From positions 623,501 through 687,500 of the forward strand of contig NW_026251391.1 in the NCBI RefSeq assembly GCF_025118155.1: a DNA stretch of 64,000 bases. Reading direction: 5' to 3'. The stretch is from Cokeromyces recurvatus (taxonomy: Eukaryota > Mucoromycota > Mucoromycetes > Mucorales > Mucoraceae). A program made the translations under genes and the position numbers. Below, piece by piece: positions 1-12,011 of this stretch (the first letter of the stretch is position 1; each line of letters begins with the position of its first letter). The notes under the pieces were generated by a model. It had not been told where the DNA came from and did not search any database. It was given only the letters and a program-made list of their open reading frames with translations.

Positions 1-139
1 AAAAAAGAAATATTTTCTACAACTCTAGTAATAATCAATATATGCATACATATAAACATGTATTCATATACATGTATTTGGAATTTTTATAATACACAGA
101 ATTTTATTTGATTTTTTTTTCTTCTAAAAATAAATTTAT

Positions 140-1674
140 TTATTTAATATCTTTAAGTGAATTATCACCCAAGATGGCAATAGCTGCACCTAAGCACCAA
201 CCTGTTTCAACACCATTAATCTTTTTTGCAACAGTAAGTACTCTATCATTTGGGATTTCATAACCATAAGATAAAAGACGATAAATAAATGACAAATCTA
301 AACACCATTCAGGACGATCTAACAATTCATCTTTTAAAGAAACATCTGTCACATTCTCTAGGAAGGCACCAGAACAAACCGATTCGGTCAAGGCTGCAAG
401 TTGAGGTAAACGGAAGGAAGCTGGTAGACCAAGAGGTTGAGTACGATCATGGAAATAAGAGAAAATATAAATGGGGCCCCTTGTGAAGGTATCTGCAATG
501 GGGGGCTGATAGATACCATCAAAGGAACAGGGTTGAATATCACATGACTTGTCTTTATTTAACATTAAATCAGCAATACCAAGACAGTCATCATAGGAGC
601 CCATACCAAGGAATTGAATAGGTGTTGAAGATTTAGTATATTCCCAATTTAATCCCTCAGGTAAGCAAGCATGCAAAAAAAATTGATCTGCACTTTCAAG
701 TTCCCTTGTCTTGTTCTCTAACAATACCTGTTGATGCATACGTTTACGAGCTTCCATAAGTCCATAACCAAGATAGGAATGTTGATATAACACATGTTCT
801 CTTCCTTCATGTTTTAAAACATATTTAAAGTCCGTATCGAGAATCTCAGGTAAACTTCCATCCTCCAAACGATCAGGTTCAAAAACGATTTGAGTGGATC
901 CACCCCCAAGATCCAAGACAGCGGCTGTATGAGGCGTTACAAGAGATCGTGTAGAATCAAAATTACCTAATAAGAAATTGACAGTGATCCAAGCATAGAC
1001 GCCCTCATCTCGACCCTCCATAATGGCTACACCGTCATCTCCTCCAACGATAGGGAAAGGATACTTTGCTTCAAGATGGTGACGAACTGTCTTTAAAATA
1101 GCATTGCTCTTTTCTTGTCCTAATAATCGTAGTCCAGCGGTTGCCTTGACAGCCATAGGTGTTCTCCTTTGAAGTCTTTTAGGTACAATCTTCATTGCAT
1201 CATCCAATAAGATATCTAATGAATTTGCTGCTTGTTGAGGATCATCAGGATATGCAGATAAACCGGGTATAGTTTGAGCAAACAATTCCTCTTCTTCTAA
1301 TTGAATGGGTTCATGATCACCACATTGATGAAATCGGTAAACATGAATACGTGATCCTGTAGAGCCTGCATCAATCATGACTGCATACTTTTGACATGAA
1401 TCTTTTATATATACATATAATGAAAACAAAAAATAAGATATCGCTCTTTCTTTCTTTCTTTCTCTTCATTTTTTTTTCAAGTACCTTTATCAACTAAAGT
1501 GCTATTTGAAAGTTGATTAGAGTAAAAATAAACCAAGATGGCAATAATGATCCCGATAATTGCAACACCTGTACGAATCTGTACAATATTCTTGCTTCGT
1601 TTCTGGTTTACAGTTTCATTAAATTTTCTATAAGGTGATTTTAAAAGCGGTTTATCTTTACTATTCATTGCCAT
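140..1674 (-). CDS. GDA1: Guanosine-diphosphatase, GDA1/CD39 family (Golgi)
   Basis: Two exons: 1674-1485 and 1401-140, separated by an 83-nt intron (donor GTACTT, acceptor AAAAG), giving about 483 residues. The short first exon supplies a cytosolic tail and a membrane anchor (about residues 35-52), as in a type II Golgi protein. The lumenal part shows all apyrase conserved regions: DAGSTGSRIHVYRF, ATAGLRLL, the MEGRDEGVYAWITVN block and LDLGGGSTQIVFEP. In this family the enzyme hydrolyses GDP, and often UDP, released by Golgi glycosyltransferases, so that nucleotide-sugar exchange can continue. The start is the ATG of the anchor exon. The second exon alone would lack the anchor and has no ATG before ACR1. 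It could be a general NDPase rather than strictly GDP-specific. The family call is firm. Confidence 0.93.
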
Positions 1675-1762
1675 GAACTTTACTGTATATTTCCTAGTGA
1701 TATATACAAGTAAAAATAATAATAAATAAATAAAAAATAAACAAATGGAGAAAAAGAAGGTA

Positions 1763-1801
<39 letters not shown>

Positions 1802-2280
1802 TTAAGTCTTTAAAAATGAAACATTATTGTTAAAGACAACATTGTATTAAAAATAAAAAACGGACCGGATCGGTTAAATTTCGGAAGTAATAGTAAATTT
1901 CAACGCTAGTTACTGTAGCTGTTATCATCAGACTACTATAGACATTATAGAAATCTTTATATTCAACTAAAAAGTGTTTTTTTTTTAAGTTGAATATATA
2001 ATAGGATATAAAGTTCAAAATAAAAGTAGAATCTAAATTTGAATTCCCTTTGGGTCAATGACGAGGTATTTTTGCATAAAAAGCTACTTTCACCCCCTCA
2101 AAAAAAAAAAAAGAACATCAACGTTAACAAAAATGCAGTCACATGAATCTTCAACTCGCAGCAAAAAAAAAAAAAAAAAAAAAAAAAGGGTAAGAGAATA
2201 ACAAGTTATACCTTATTATCAATTACATTGATAGAACGCATCATACATACATACATACATACATATTTTTGAATAATATT

Positions 2281-4030
2281 ATGACAGCAAACACACAAAA
2301 CTCATTAGAGTTAAAGTCTCCAAAGTCTTTAAAAAAGACACCTATTCGACAAAAGAAGAAGCCATTAACACCAAAGCAAAAGCTCATGAAGGAAAGCGCA
2401 GAACATCGACTCAAGATCGAAAGGCTTGTATTTGCTTGGCAAGAAAAACTATTTTCACAACCAAAAATACATGTCTCTATTTTACAGAGAGCTGCAACTT
2501 ATTTACAACCCAAGACGTATGCAGAGGTAATTGAAGAACGTGTTGTTCAAGAATGGTGTGGTTATCCACTTTGCAATCAAACACCTAAAACTCTTCAAAA
2601 ATACAAGATTTCCATCTCCCAACGTAAAGTCTATGATCAGTCTGAACTAGCCAATTATTGTTCAGATGCCTGTTTTCATAAATCCAAATATTATAACATG
2701 CAATTATCTGAGGAACCTGTTTGGTTTCGTGATTTAAACGTCATTTCAAATGCTCATGTTGTTTCATTAGAAGAGGATTTCCAGTAAGTAATTATTTTTG
2801 TATATACTTGATTAGTTTTATTTATTTTATTTTATTTTATTTTATTTTAAATATATTTATATGTATTTAGGTTTGCTGTTGAGCAACAAATGAAAAGACC
2901 TCAACCTACCAAGTCGAATCAAGAGCTTAGAGATGAATATGTACACCATTTATTAGGCAATATATCAAAGGATATGAAAGAACAGCTTCAGATTGTTGAG
3001 AAGACTCCAGAGGTTTCTTCTGCGATAAATAATCAATCTGATGGCGTTTATGACTCAATTGAAGGTTATCGAATTGAAGTAAAGCATGATGGCAAAAAGC
3101 CAACTACTTTAATATTAAAGAAAAAAGAGGAAAAAATAAAAAACGAACCGATCAAAAGGGCAATGGAACCAGAAAGCATACCTGATCCTGATAATCCAGA
3201 CACTTTATTTGAAACTATGATGATGCTAAAAGACATGAATATGGATAAAGAAGACAATCCATCTGTAGATTTGTCTGAAATGGTTGAAAGAAGAACACAA
3301 AAAGTAACACATTCACCTTCTAAAAGACAAGAAGAAGAAGAGAAGACAAGTCTGTCGACTATACCAGAAAAGAATCAAATAGAGATACAACCATTAGCAA
3401 ACGAAACAGATAAAGATACAAATATTATCAAAGTAAGAACAACGACATCACAGAAACCAAATAAAATGATTAAAAAGAAAAAGAAAAGGATACCTGAATT
3501 ATCCCTGTTTGGTACAATTTGGACCATGCTTGATCACATGACAACAAGAGCAACACGAGTATACCTAAATGAATTACAAAATACAAAACAGAGGATGGAT
3601 GTGACAGACTTATTAAAAGAGGATAGACTAATAGATGAAGCCATTTTCTTAAGGGGACAAATATTTAGTGAACGAATTTTAGATACGTAAGTGATGTGAT
3701 AGGATAAAATAATAGACATAAATGGTAAAGCATATTTACGCCTTCTTTGTTAGATATGGTATCATTCGTGCACAGCTTGATATTAAAGAAAACTTGGAAG
3801 ATGACATTATAAATATTATCAAAACATTTAAATTTTCTGATGCATCTATGGTAGCCTTAGATCCTGCACAGTGTTATATGATGGCTTTAGTATTTATCAA
3901 ATCATTAGGTGACATTTTATTGGAGGACACAGAATGGAAAAAACAGTTTGAAGATTGCTGTAAGGCCATCAATCAGTCAGCTGATATGGTGGATGCCTGT
4001 GTACGTGTATTGAAAGTTGCTAGTGTATAA
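2281..4030 (+). CDS. RTR1: RNA polymerase II CTD phosphatase, Rtr1/RPAP2 family
   Basis: Three exons: 2281-2783, 2871-3686 and 3754-4030 (introns 87 and 67 nt), about 531 residues. The first exon carries the Rtr1/RPAP2 zinc-binding domain with WCGYPLC, then YCSDACFHKSKYY and the EPVWFRDL segment. The middle exon is a charged, low-complexity linker rich in Lys and Glu. The last exon is a helical C-terminal region seen in RPAP2-type proteins. Family role: removes phosphate from the Pol II C-terminal repeat and helps Pol II assembly or nuclear import. The start is the first ATG in frame (2281). A stop-free stretch before it has no ATG. The 3' end converges on the CK2 beta gene. Confidence 0.88.
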
Positions 4031-4525
4031 AAATAAAATGTACGAAAAAAAAAAAGTCTGTTTATTATGTAATGTATTTTATTTTATTTTTTCCCCCTCC
4101 TTGTCCATACAAGGTTTCTTTAATGGAAGAAGAGTAATTTCATGTTTTAAAAGAACCTTCGGAATAATTGATTTATACTCGTTATATCTTTCACCCTCCA
4201 TCTTTCAACCTTATTTGTAAGACTTGCAGTTCCATCTTCTGCTACCTTTTGTTGATCCACTGCCCGCAATGGATTCACTAATAACTATAATTTACATTGA
4301 ATACAGAAGAATTTAATCACAAAAAAAAAAAAATTATCGTAACAATATAAATATATAATACAAAAAAATGACACCTTTGTTTTTATATGGAGAGAAAAGA
4401 GAGAGAAAGAAGGTAATATAAAAGTATGTATCATAATTAAGGAAGATAGAAGAAGAGAAGGAAGAAAATAGATGCAAGCTTCTTAAAGAATATAAAATAA
4501 TAGACTATCTCTCTTTCCCTTTTTT
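4031..4525. other. Convergent 3' intergenic region
   Basis: A 495-nt A/T-rich gap between the ends of RTR1 (+) and CK2 beta (-). It holds short poly(A) and purine-rich stretches but no credible gene. It probably contains both 3' UTRs. Confidence 0.5.
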
Positions 4526-5564
4526 TTATGTTGCAAATTCATTCATTACCTTATTAGCCGCTACTTCTTCTTCTTCTTCTCTGTTTTCTTCTTCTTCACT
4601 ATATTCAATATATTCCTCAGGTCTCATTCTTAGCCACTGCATTCTAGGACCAGATCGAGATTTTTCATTTATTCTAAATCCATAAATGCGTGGTTGATAT
4701 ATATGTGGTTTAGCCTTTGGAGTTAACTCAGGATATGTTTCAAACATTAAATGTGCAAAAGTAGTTCCAAAATAGGCACCTATTCTCAGCAAATTAATAA
4801 TCGATTTTTTAACGTTATTCGTGTTTACTTTACCATCAATATTTTGAAATAAAGGATTAGACGGATAATAAAGATCCATACAAGATGGACAATATAATCG
4901 AACACTTTCACGTGATATCTCATCATAACGACCACAGGGAATAACAGGACATTTATAACAATAATAACGAGGACAAACACCAAAATATTCATTCGAATAA
5001 CGTTCTGCCATAATACGCAACCCATTACGTGTTAATAAATAACGTTGATGAATAAGTCCATAGAGCATAATTGCATAAGGCTCAATCACGTTTGGATCTA
5101 CCCAACCTTTATGACGACGTTGTAATGGCTTTTCTTTCCAAAATCCATCATCCTCTTCTTCTTCATTATCATTTTCTTCTTCTTCTTCTTCATCTGAAAT
5201 TTCTTCAGGTTCAATATCTAATATCATTTCTAGTGCTTCATTATAAAACGGCACAATCGCTGAAAGTCCAGTCAAATTAAACTCATCTTCTATAAACTCT
5301 TCAGGAACTTCAACATAATAATTATGCCCTGAAAGTGAACAAAACCAACTAATCCAACCTTGGAGTGAATCATCACTGTTTGATTGTGAATCATTATCTT
5401 TATTTTTTTAATGAAAAACATGAAGAAAGATAAAGACTGAGTTTGGAATTCATTACTTTTTTTTTTATTATTTTCTATTTATTTCAACGTTTCTTTTTAT
5501 TGCTTTTACCATCATAGTCTAAATTATCATTCTCAACCCCTGTTGCATTAAACATTCTATCCAT
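4526..5564 (-). CDS. CKB1: Casein kinase II regulatory (beta) subunit
   Basis: Three exons: 5564-5510, 5397-4834 and 4779-4526 (introns 112 and 54 nt), about 290 residues. WISWFCSLSGHNYYVEVPEE is the N-terminal signature, followed by a DLEPD-like acidic loop enlarged by a long Glu/Asp/Asn run. The zinc finger has C-x4-C (CPRYYC), 22 residues, then C-x2-C (CPSC), exactly the CK2 beta spacing, then DGAYFGTTF and the YGFRI dimer region. Beta subunits bridge two catalytic subunits and set substrate choice. The C-terminal tail is unusually acidic. The second intron is 54 nt, has no stop in frame and lies just after the zinc finger, so its retention would insert 18 residues. The first exon is tiny (55 nt). 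Its ATG is the first in frame and is divergent from the FYR gene. Confidence 0.93.
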
Positions 5565-5762
5565 CAATGATAAAAAATTCCGTAATATTATTTCCAATGT
5601 TGCTATTTTATAAGTTAAGAAAAAAAAAAGGGAGAAAGGAAGGAGAGAGAGAAAGAAAGAAAGAAAGAGAAATGAGAAATTCAGAAATGTAAAAAAAAAA
5701 AAAAGGAAAAAGAAAAGATAAGCTTTGACGACGTCACGTAATTCAGGATGCGCCTTTTTCTT

Positions 5763-5801
<39 letters not shown>

Positions 5802-5856
5802 CAAATATATATATTTATTTGTCTCAAAAAAATAAAAAGAAACCACATTGATCATA
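5565..5856. promoter_or_regulatory. Shared divergent promoter region
   Basis: A 292-nt gap between the divergent starts of CK2 beta (-) and the FYR-domain gene (+). It contains purine-rich repeats, a GACGTCACGT box at about 5729-5738 (a CRE/ATF-like palindrome core) and a poly(T) tract of about 26 nt at 5768-5793. Both genes probably draw on it. This is inferred from layout. Confidence 0.45.
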
Positions 5857-6381
5857 ATGGATAATAAAAGGGGTATTGATGTTGCTTGCCAAACTGATGA
5901 TTGGGATGATACTCGCATGACAAAATATAGAAAGATGAAAAAGAAATTGATCGATTTCATTGCTGTAAATAATGATTTAAATTTATGATTGACAGGAAAA
6001 TTAACGTGTCTTTCATTATATGTGCCTATATTTTATAGAAACAAAAAGAAGCTCAAGCAACAGTGGATAAACTTAATCGAAAAATACAACTTCTTGAAAA
6101 GAGAAATAGGTTTTTTTTTTCTTTTGGATAATACATTGTTTAAATTGTTATGTTGCTAATTGTATATATACATATTTTTTTTTTTTCAGAAAAAATCAAA
6201 AGCAAAAAGCAGTGACACAGACAGGAAATGAAGATGCAATGGACATTAGCCAAGCTGAAGAAGAAGATAATAAAAGCGAGCAAGACATTGAGGTTGATGA
6301 AGAGGAGGATGAAGAAGAGGATCAATTGGATGAAGACGAAGATGTTGGTAATAATGATGTTGTAAAGTAGATGTGTTAAAA

Positions 6382-6419
<38 letters not shown>

Positions 6420-7032
6420 AAACAAGAGCCCGCACCAAAAAAGCAAAGAACATCAAGAAGAAGACGTCTAACAATTCCAAGAGATGAAAATGGCAAAGTT
6501 AAATTACCTTTTCAAATAGCTTCTTTAAATGTATTAAGTCTTGGTAAAATTGAATATGAAAGACCAGGTTTCCATAATGATCGATATATATTTCCTATTG
6601 GATATACAGTAGAAAGGTACAGATATATACATGATGTAATAAATACATGTTATATTGAACAAGGGAATATAGAACCTATATGAGTATGGTAGATCCAAAT
6701 AATCAAACCACCTATACTTGTAAAGTCGAAGATGGTCAAGATGGTCCACAGGTATATTTATTTGTGTATCAAGATGCATATATAACATTTCTATTCTATA
6801 GTTTACACTAACTGCTGCAGATGCACCCGAGATTGAGTTATCAGCAAGAACAGCAACAGGAGTTTGGGCATTAGTGATTAAAAAAGCAAATGAAGTTAGA
6901 CAAAAGGAATCAGCAAATGCTATTTCAGGGCCTGAATATTATGGATTTGCAAATCCTTTAGTTATCCAAATGATTGAAGAACTTGATGGAGTTGATCAAT
7001 GTGCACGCTATTCCCGAAGAAACATAAAATAA
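5857..7032 (+). CDS. FYRN/FYRC-domain nuclear protein, TBRG1-like
   Basis: Six exons: 5857-5964, 6039-6109, 6190-6347, 6427-6616, 6673-6751 and 6802-7032, about 278 residues. No exon is long, so the gene is easily missed. The N-terminus has a Lys-rich coiled coil (exons 1-2), then a strongly acidic block and a basic patch (RTSRRRRL). The FYRN half reads LPFQIASLNVLSLGKIEYE and FPIGYTVER; the FYRC half starts FTLTAADAPEIELSA and contains GPEYYGFANP. FYR domains occur in TBRG1 and in trithorax-type chromatin proteins. A role in chromatin or transcription is inferred. All junctions keep frame with GT-AG ends. Confidence 0.85.
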
Positions 7033-7465
7033 GAAGAATAAAGTCCTCTCCTGTCTTTTAAAGGGAAGGGAGGGAAAAAAAAAGTTTAACTATAATATAG
7101 CAAATAAACTTACTTTTCTCTTCTTCCGAGATGTAGAAGAGGATTTATGAGAATTTAATATAAAAAGGGTAATATATGATGTCACTATCATTAATGCACT
7201 TCCAAATTATCTGGGAATTGTTATTTCTTTTTATCATAATTGGCTTAAGATGAGTTAAAGAATATATAATGATATTAACAATTATACTATTTTTTTTTTT
7301 GGATATAAAAACGTTATTTCGATTCTTTTTCTTCTCGTTTTTTTTCTTCTTTTTATTTATCTTTTATTAGTTACATTTACCTGTTACTATCTTTCTTTTT
7401 CATAGAATAAACAAAACAAAAAAAAGACAAAAAAAAACAAAAAAAAACAAAATACTTGAAATAAA
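7033..7465. promoter_or_regulatory. bZIP gene upstream region
   Basis: A 433-nt gap. The only notable signal is a TATA-like element (TATAAA, about 7304-7309), followed by a pyrimidine-rich stretch and A-rich 5' leader up to the bZIP start codon. A core promoter for the downstream gene is likely. Confidence 0.35.
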
Positions 7466-8023
7466 ATGGATAACAGTTCTCGAAAGTGTATGTCAATTCA
7501 ATCTATTGTCGATCATAGTAATACTACTACGCCCATGATCGAAGAAATACCATTATCTCCTCCAGATTCCTTTAAGAGTAGGTCACCTACAAATTCGCCC
7601 AAGATGGATACTATAACATACCCGACAGAAAGAAGACATAGCTGTCAAATTCCAATGTCAATTGAGGAACGACGTTATAGAAATAAACTTGCGTCTGCTA
7701 AATATCGAGCTAAAAAGGTATTTTTATATGATTTTTTCTTTAAAAAATATATATATGTATATATATATATATATATATAAAGCAAGCATACGATTATTTA
7801 TTTCTTTTTTTTTTCTTCTTTGTAGCAAGCAAGTATGAAATCAATGACAAATAAAGTTTATCAACTAATGAATACAAATACAAATTTACAAAAAGAGTTA
7901 ATTAAAATCAAGCAAGAAAATGAAGTCTTACGCGCCATGCTGTTATCTCAACAACGGCAACAAGTAGCTTCTTCAACGCCATCATCACTACCACGTCATC
8001 AACAAATAGCCTCGTTTTATTAA
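7466..8023 (+). CDS. Small bZIP transcription factor
   Basis: Two exons: 7466-7717 and 7826-8023 (intron 108 nt), 149 residues. The N-terminal 60 residues are Ser/Thr/Pro-rich (LSPPDSFKSRSPTNSP), which may be a regulatory region. The basic region is RRYRNKLASAKYRAKK, with the N-x7-R DNA-contact signature. It is followed by a leucine zipper with hydrophobic heptads over roughly residues 90-125, then a Gln/Ser tail. The intron sits within the basic region, so both exons are required for DNA binding. Likely a homo- or heterodimerising nuclear factor; the target genes are unknown. No wider domain identifies the subfamily. Confidence 0.85.
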
Positions 8024-8393
8024 TCTATCATCTTCTGAAATACTTATGGTCAATGTAAAAAATCTTAACTTTATTCCATTATATACCAAATATATATATT
8101 ATGTGCATAATGTGTATATATGTATATAAATATATATTCATATAATATATGTAAAATTTGCTTCTTCCTTTTTTCCTTTTTTGTAAGTTGGATTCTTCTA
8201 TTCTTTTGTACAAATGATAATAAAAAGCTGCATATTGTACTACAATCTGGTGTAATAGTAAAATACAAATCTAGACTAAAGATTGTTGCATTTTTTGGTA
8301 GTAAGGTGACACAAAAAATAACCTGCATATTTAAGGTTTATGTATTGATAAAAAAAAAAAAAAGGATCATAGTTACTATGACGATTTATGCTT

Positions 8394-8424
<31 letters not shown>

Positions 8425-8751
8425 GTTTATAGATTGGGATTTAGATTTGTTTTATAAATAAGAGTGATAATAAAAGAAAAGTTTTTTTTTTTTTTTAAGA
8501 AAAAAAACACATAAAAATCATAATGACGCTACTACTTCATTTTTATATGCTTCTTATATTTAAAAGAAAGAAAATTAAGCTTTTTTTTCTAACAAGTTTT
8601 AGTAATAGTAAGAAATCTAATTTAATTTCCATTCAAGGCTAAATTACTATAAACTTTTTGCCAAAATGATATCGCAAGAAAAAAAATTGAAACAAGGCTA
8701 TTGGTAAGAAATTTTAATGCAAAAAAAGGAAAAAGTGACATTTAATGGCTA

Positions 8752-8794
<43 letters not shown>

Positions 8795-9468
8795 TTATAT
8801 TTGTTTATGATAGCCATATTTATCATAGATTTACATATATAGTAAATATATATTCTAGAATTATATTTTGCATATCTTATCAAATAATGCTGTTCTACAG
8901 CTATTATATATATAAATGGAGGAATTCCAAGATGTAGTAGATGCCATTCTATAGTGTATATATATGATAGTTTATATCAAGCAGGACATTAAATGATGCA
9001 ATTATTGTTATTATTTTCAAAAGAAGGAAATTATAATTGTAGGTGAATTAGAAACTGTATTTAGCCAAAATTAACTACGACAACTATGATTTACGAATAA
9101 AATAAAAAGAATAGCTTGACTACTGTCATTCCCTTTATTGTACAACAACGACGTAAACAAGACAAATAGGTAATCATAGTAAACCACTAACTTACGTAGT
9201 ACTACTTCTAAATAGTATACTTCTTTATTGTCAACAATTTCAAGGTATAATGATTTACTACAGAATTCATAAACAATTAATAATAATGTTCTATGATACA
9301 TAATATGTATATTGTAATTTCAATAATTATATAATAATTTTTCTCTTTGTTGATTATACTTCTTACTGACGGATAGTATTATCTTTTACCTTCTTTTTTT
9401 TTAGTATTATTATCAGTATAACTTATAGGCTATAGGTTGATTTGATTATAGGCTAAAAATGCGCTTAG
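8024..9468. other. Gene-free, low-complexity intergenic region
   Basis: About 1.4 kb, dominated by A/T stretches, including (A)40 at about 8753-8792 and (T)24 at about 8399-8422. Open frames on both strands are short and low-complexity. I see no recognisable gene or RNA. Confidence 0.5.
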
Positions 9469-10647
9469 CTAGCTGCAGGATGGATTTACACCTCGTGACC
9501 AAATATAGGAGCCCATGATAATAAACATACAGCATTGGGAAATTACAACAGAAATAAATCCATAAATATAGCTATGTTTTCTAGTAAGTGTAGTTAATTC
9601 AACCTATTATATACATATAAAAAAAAACTTAATAATGAAAAAGAGAGAGAGAGAGAGAGAGAAAGAAGGAAGGAAGGAAGAGAAGAAATAAAGTGAAATC
9701 AAAAATAGTTTACCATAAAAGTGGATATAGTCGTTAGACACCCACAAAAGCCATCGGCTAATGCTTGAACTACTGAGCAGGCCATGGAAGATATATGAGG
9801 GCTAGCATTCACAATACCTAATGCAGCTAGTACAGTTGTACCAAAAATATTAGCAATAAAAGTGCCAATTGGAAAACATGGAATTCGTCCATTATCAAAT
9901 GAAAGATACCAACGTGTGAGTGCACCTACAGGGGCAAAGACACATGACAATGCCAATGCTTTATTGTAATGTGCAAAAATAGCTGCAAATAGGACACCTA
10001 GCCAACTCATGATTCCGAATAAGATCAGTAAATAGTCTGCTTTTGTTAAATAACGTAAAGAAAATCCTCGAGGAATCACTTTTGGTTCGATATAATTAAC
10101 TCTTCTTTCTTTTATTTGATCAGAGAACCATTGACCCACATGTTGCCCAAATCGAAGTCCATTAAGAGACATGGCCAATGTAACCAAGAATTGTGAAATA
10201 GCTGCTAAAATATTTTTTCCTCTTGTATGTGGATTAGCATAGTAATTTGCAAATTCTTTAAAGATGGCAAGCTGCCAAGATGAAAATGTAGTAATGGATC
10301 CACATAATCCAGTTGAAATGCCTGGATGAGAAGGATGATACCTTTTGTGTTCCATTATTAATAATAATAATGATAAAAAATAGATAAATTAGTATAAATT
10401 AACCCTTTATGTATATGCATATCTACCATGAAAATAACAGGTTTTTATTTGTTGCAGCAATGCCCATTATAAAGCAACCAATCCATTGTGCATAAACTAA
10501 TCCAAATACTGGTGCTCCAGAGAAGTTCTCTAAACGTTCCAATTCAACTCTTATTAAAACACCTATAATTGAAAATGGAATAATAGCTGCTGCAACTGCT
10601 ATTTTATTTTCATTCACCTCTTTTACTTTGGGCCCTATCTCATTCAT
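9469..10647 (-). CDS. FEX1: Fluoride export protein, CrcB/FEX family
   Basis: Three exons: 10647-10427, 10341-9714 and 9603-9469 (introns 85 and 110 nt), about 327 residues. Two CrcB-like halves are visible as an internal duplication: GLCGSITTFSSW in the first and GFCGCLTTISTF in the second, each with the G-x-C-G-x-x-T-T core. Several hydrophobic segments span each half, and the second half also has PVGALTRWYLS and GTFIANIFGT. Fungal FEX proteins are single-chain two-domain fluoride channels of the plasma membrane that expel fluoride. The last exon (45 codons with stop) completes the final helix. The second intron carries a (GA)n run. The internal duplication makes the call secure. Confidence 0.92.
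9642..9661. repeat. (GA)n microsatellite in FEX intron 2
   Basis: Roughly ten GA dinucleotides followed by GAAG/GGAA repeats, inside the 110-nt second intron of the fluoride exporter. On the coding strand this forms the polypyrimidine tract upstream of the acceptor. Confidence 0.8.
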
Positions 10648-12011
10648 AGTTATTATATAAGTACATATATTTATATCGCTTAAATTTAATTAAAAGTAAA
10701 GTAGTTGTATAATAATAAACAGAAACGAGCAATATTCGCTTGTAAATCGTTGAAAAATATATAATGGAGTGACTGTCTTGTATGTATTTATAGTGAAATA
10801 TTTGTTTTTCACATTAATTTTTTTTTTTTTTTTTTTTTTTAAGAATGTCATTGTCTAAAAATAAACTGTTTCTTAATCTTGTTCTTTACAACGGCCTAAT
10901 ATTGTTTGATAGGATTAAGTTCAGGGGAATAAGAAGACAGCAAACATACATACTTTTAGTCATAGAATAAAATGAATTACTTGATATCTTTTGAGTTGTG
11001 AATAAGTGCATTGCCCATGATTAAATAATAACCTTCCATTACGGGAGATTTACTCATCTAATACATCTTTGATAAAGTGAAGGTAATGATAGATAATAGT
11101 ACCTTTAGCTGCTCTAGAAACTGGTCTACTTGCTAACGTTCAACAAGTTGAAGAATACAGGAATTGTTATGAGCGATAGGCCATAAAATCTGAAGACTAG
11201 TTTTTAAAGGCCTTATAGTAGATATAGATATATAATAGAAATATATCTCCATGGTTGTTATGAGTTTTAAACGTCAAGTTGCTGTAACTTCATCTTTACC
11301 CTGCTACAAAATTGCTGAAAGCCTAAATATGGTATATACCTTTTCTCTTATTTTAAATGATTCTGCTAAGAAAAAAACAAGAAATTAAAAGAGCTTCGAT
11401 GAACATATAATCTAGAGTATGAAAAAGACTACTTCTTTAGTATTGTATTCCTGATTTCAATAGTATAAGTTTCTGGCTTTAAATATCATAAACTATAGAA
11501 AAAGCAAGTAATAAGTTTTGAAAGTATTTCACTGTAATAATTGCATGTTATAGGAATAATAATATTTCGACCAACTAATCAACAAATAATAAGAAACTGT
11601 CAATATTAAATTCCATTTAAAGTGACATTGGTCTTTTCCTTTTGTAAAGAATAAAATATTGTTCCGAAACATTTTTTTTTTTTTATTTTTTTATACTTTT
11701 GATTTGAAAAGTTAGAGTTTATTCACACATAAAAGGTACGCTTTGTTTTATATTATTTAAGGGACTTGTATAACGGAATTTAACAAACATATCATATTTT
11801 TGAACTGCAATTTAGTAGCGATTGTTATAATAAAAGCAAAAGCGGTAGACAAAATACGAAAAAAGAGAGAGAGAGAGAGAGATAGGAGGAGAATAAAAAA
11901 AGACTGGCATTCAAAATAATCTATTTTCTCCTATCTTTTTTTTTTTTTTTTTTTTTTGTTCTTTTTTTTTTTCTTGGTCTTATTTCTTCTTTTTTTTTTT
12001 AACAGAATAAT
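10648..12011. other. Intergenic region with a transposase relic
   Basis: About 1.36 kb between the FEX start and the GNAT gene. It contains a decayed transposase on the minus strand (listed separately), otherwise A/T-rich sequence, a (GA)n run near 11868-11882 and pyrimidine tracts just before the GNAT start. Confidence 0.5.
10850..11110 (-). pseudogene. Decayed Tc1/mariner-IS630-type DDE transposase
   Basis: Minus-strand translation shows scattered transposase motifs in shifting frames. From the top these are GTIIYHYLHFIKDVLDE, then GYYLIMGNALIHNSKDIK (the second catalytic-Asp block, with the Asp changed to Gly), then SSYSPELNPIKQY followed by AVVKNKIKKQF. The last blocks match the YSPELNPIE...W signature that carries the third acidic residue in this superfamily. 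In-frame stops and a frame change separate the blocks, so it is dead. I could not see intact terminal repeats. Confidence 0.75.

Noticed and set aside
5484..5960. 158-codon minus-strand frame crossing the CK2 beta/FYR promoter
   Set aside because: It is mostly Phe, Lys and Leu from poly(T) and purine runs; only the piece at 5510-5564 is real, as the first CK2 beta exon.
8071..8461. Overlapping short frames on both strands downstream of the bZIP gene
   Set aside because: They are hydrophobic, A/T-driven, lack any domain, and span homopolymers.
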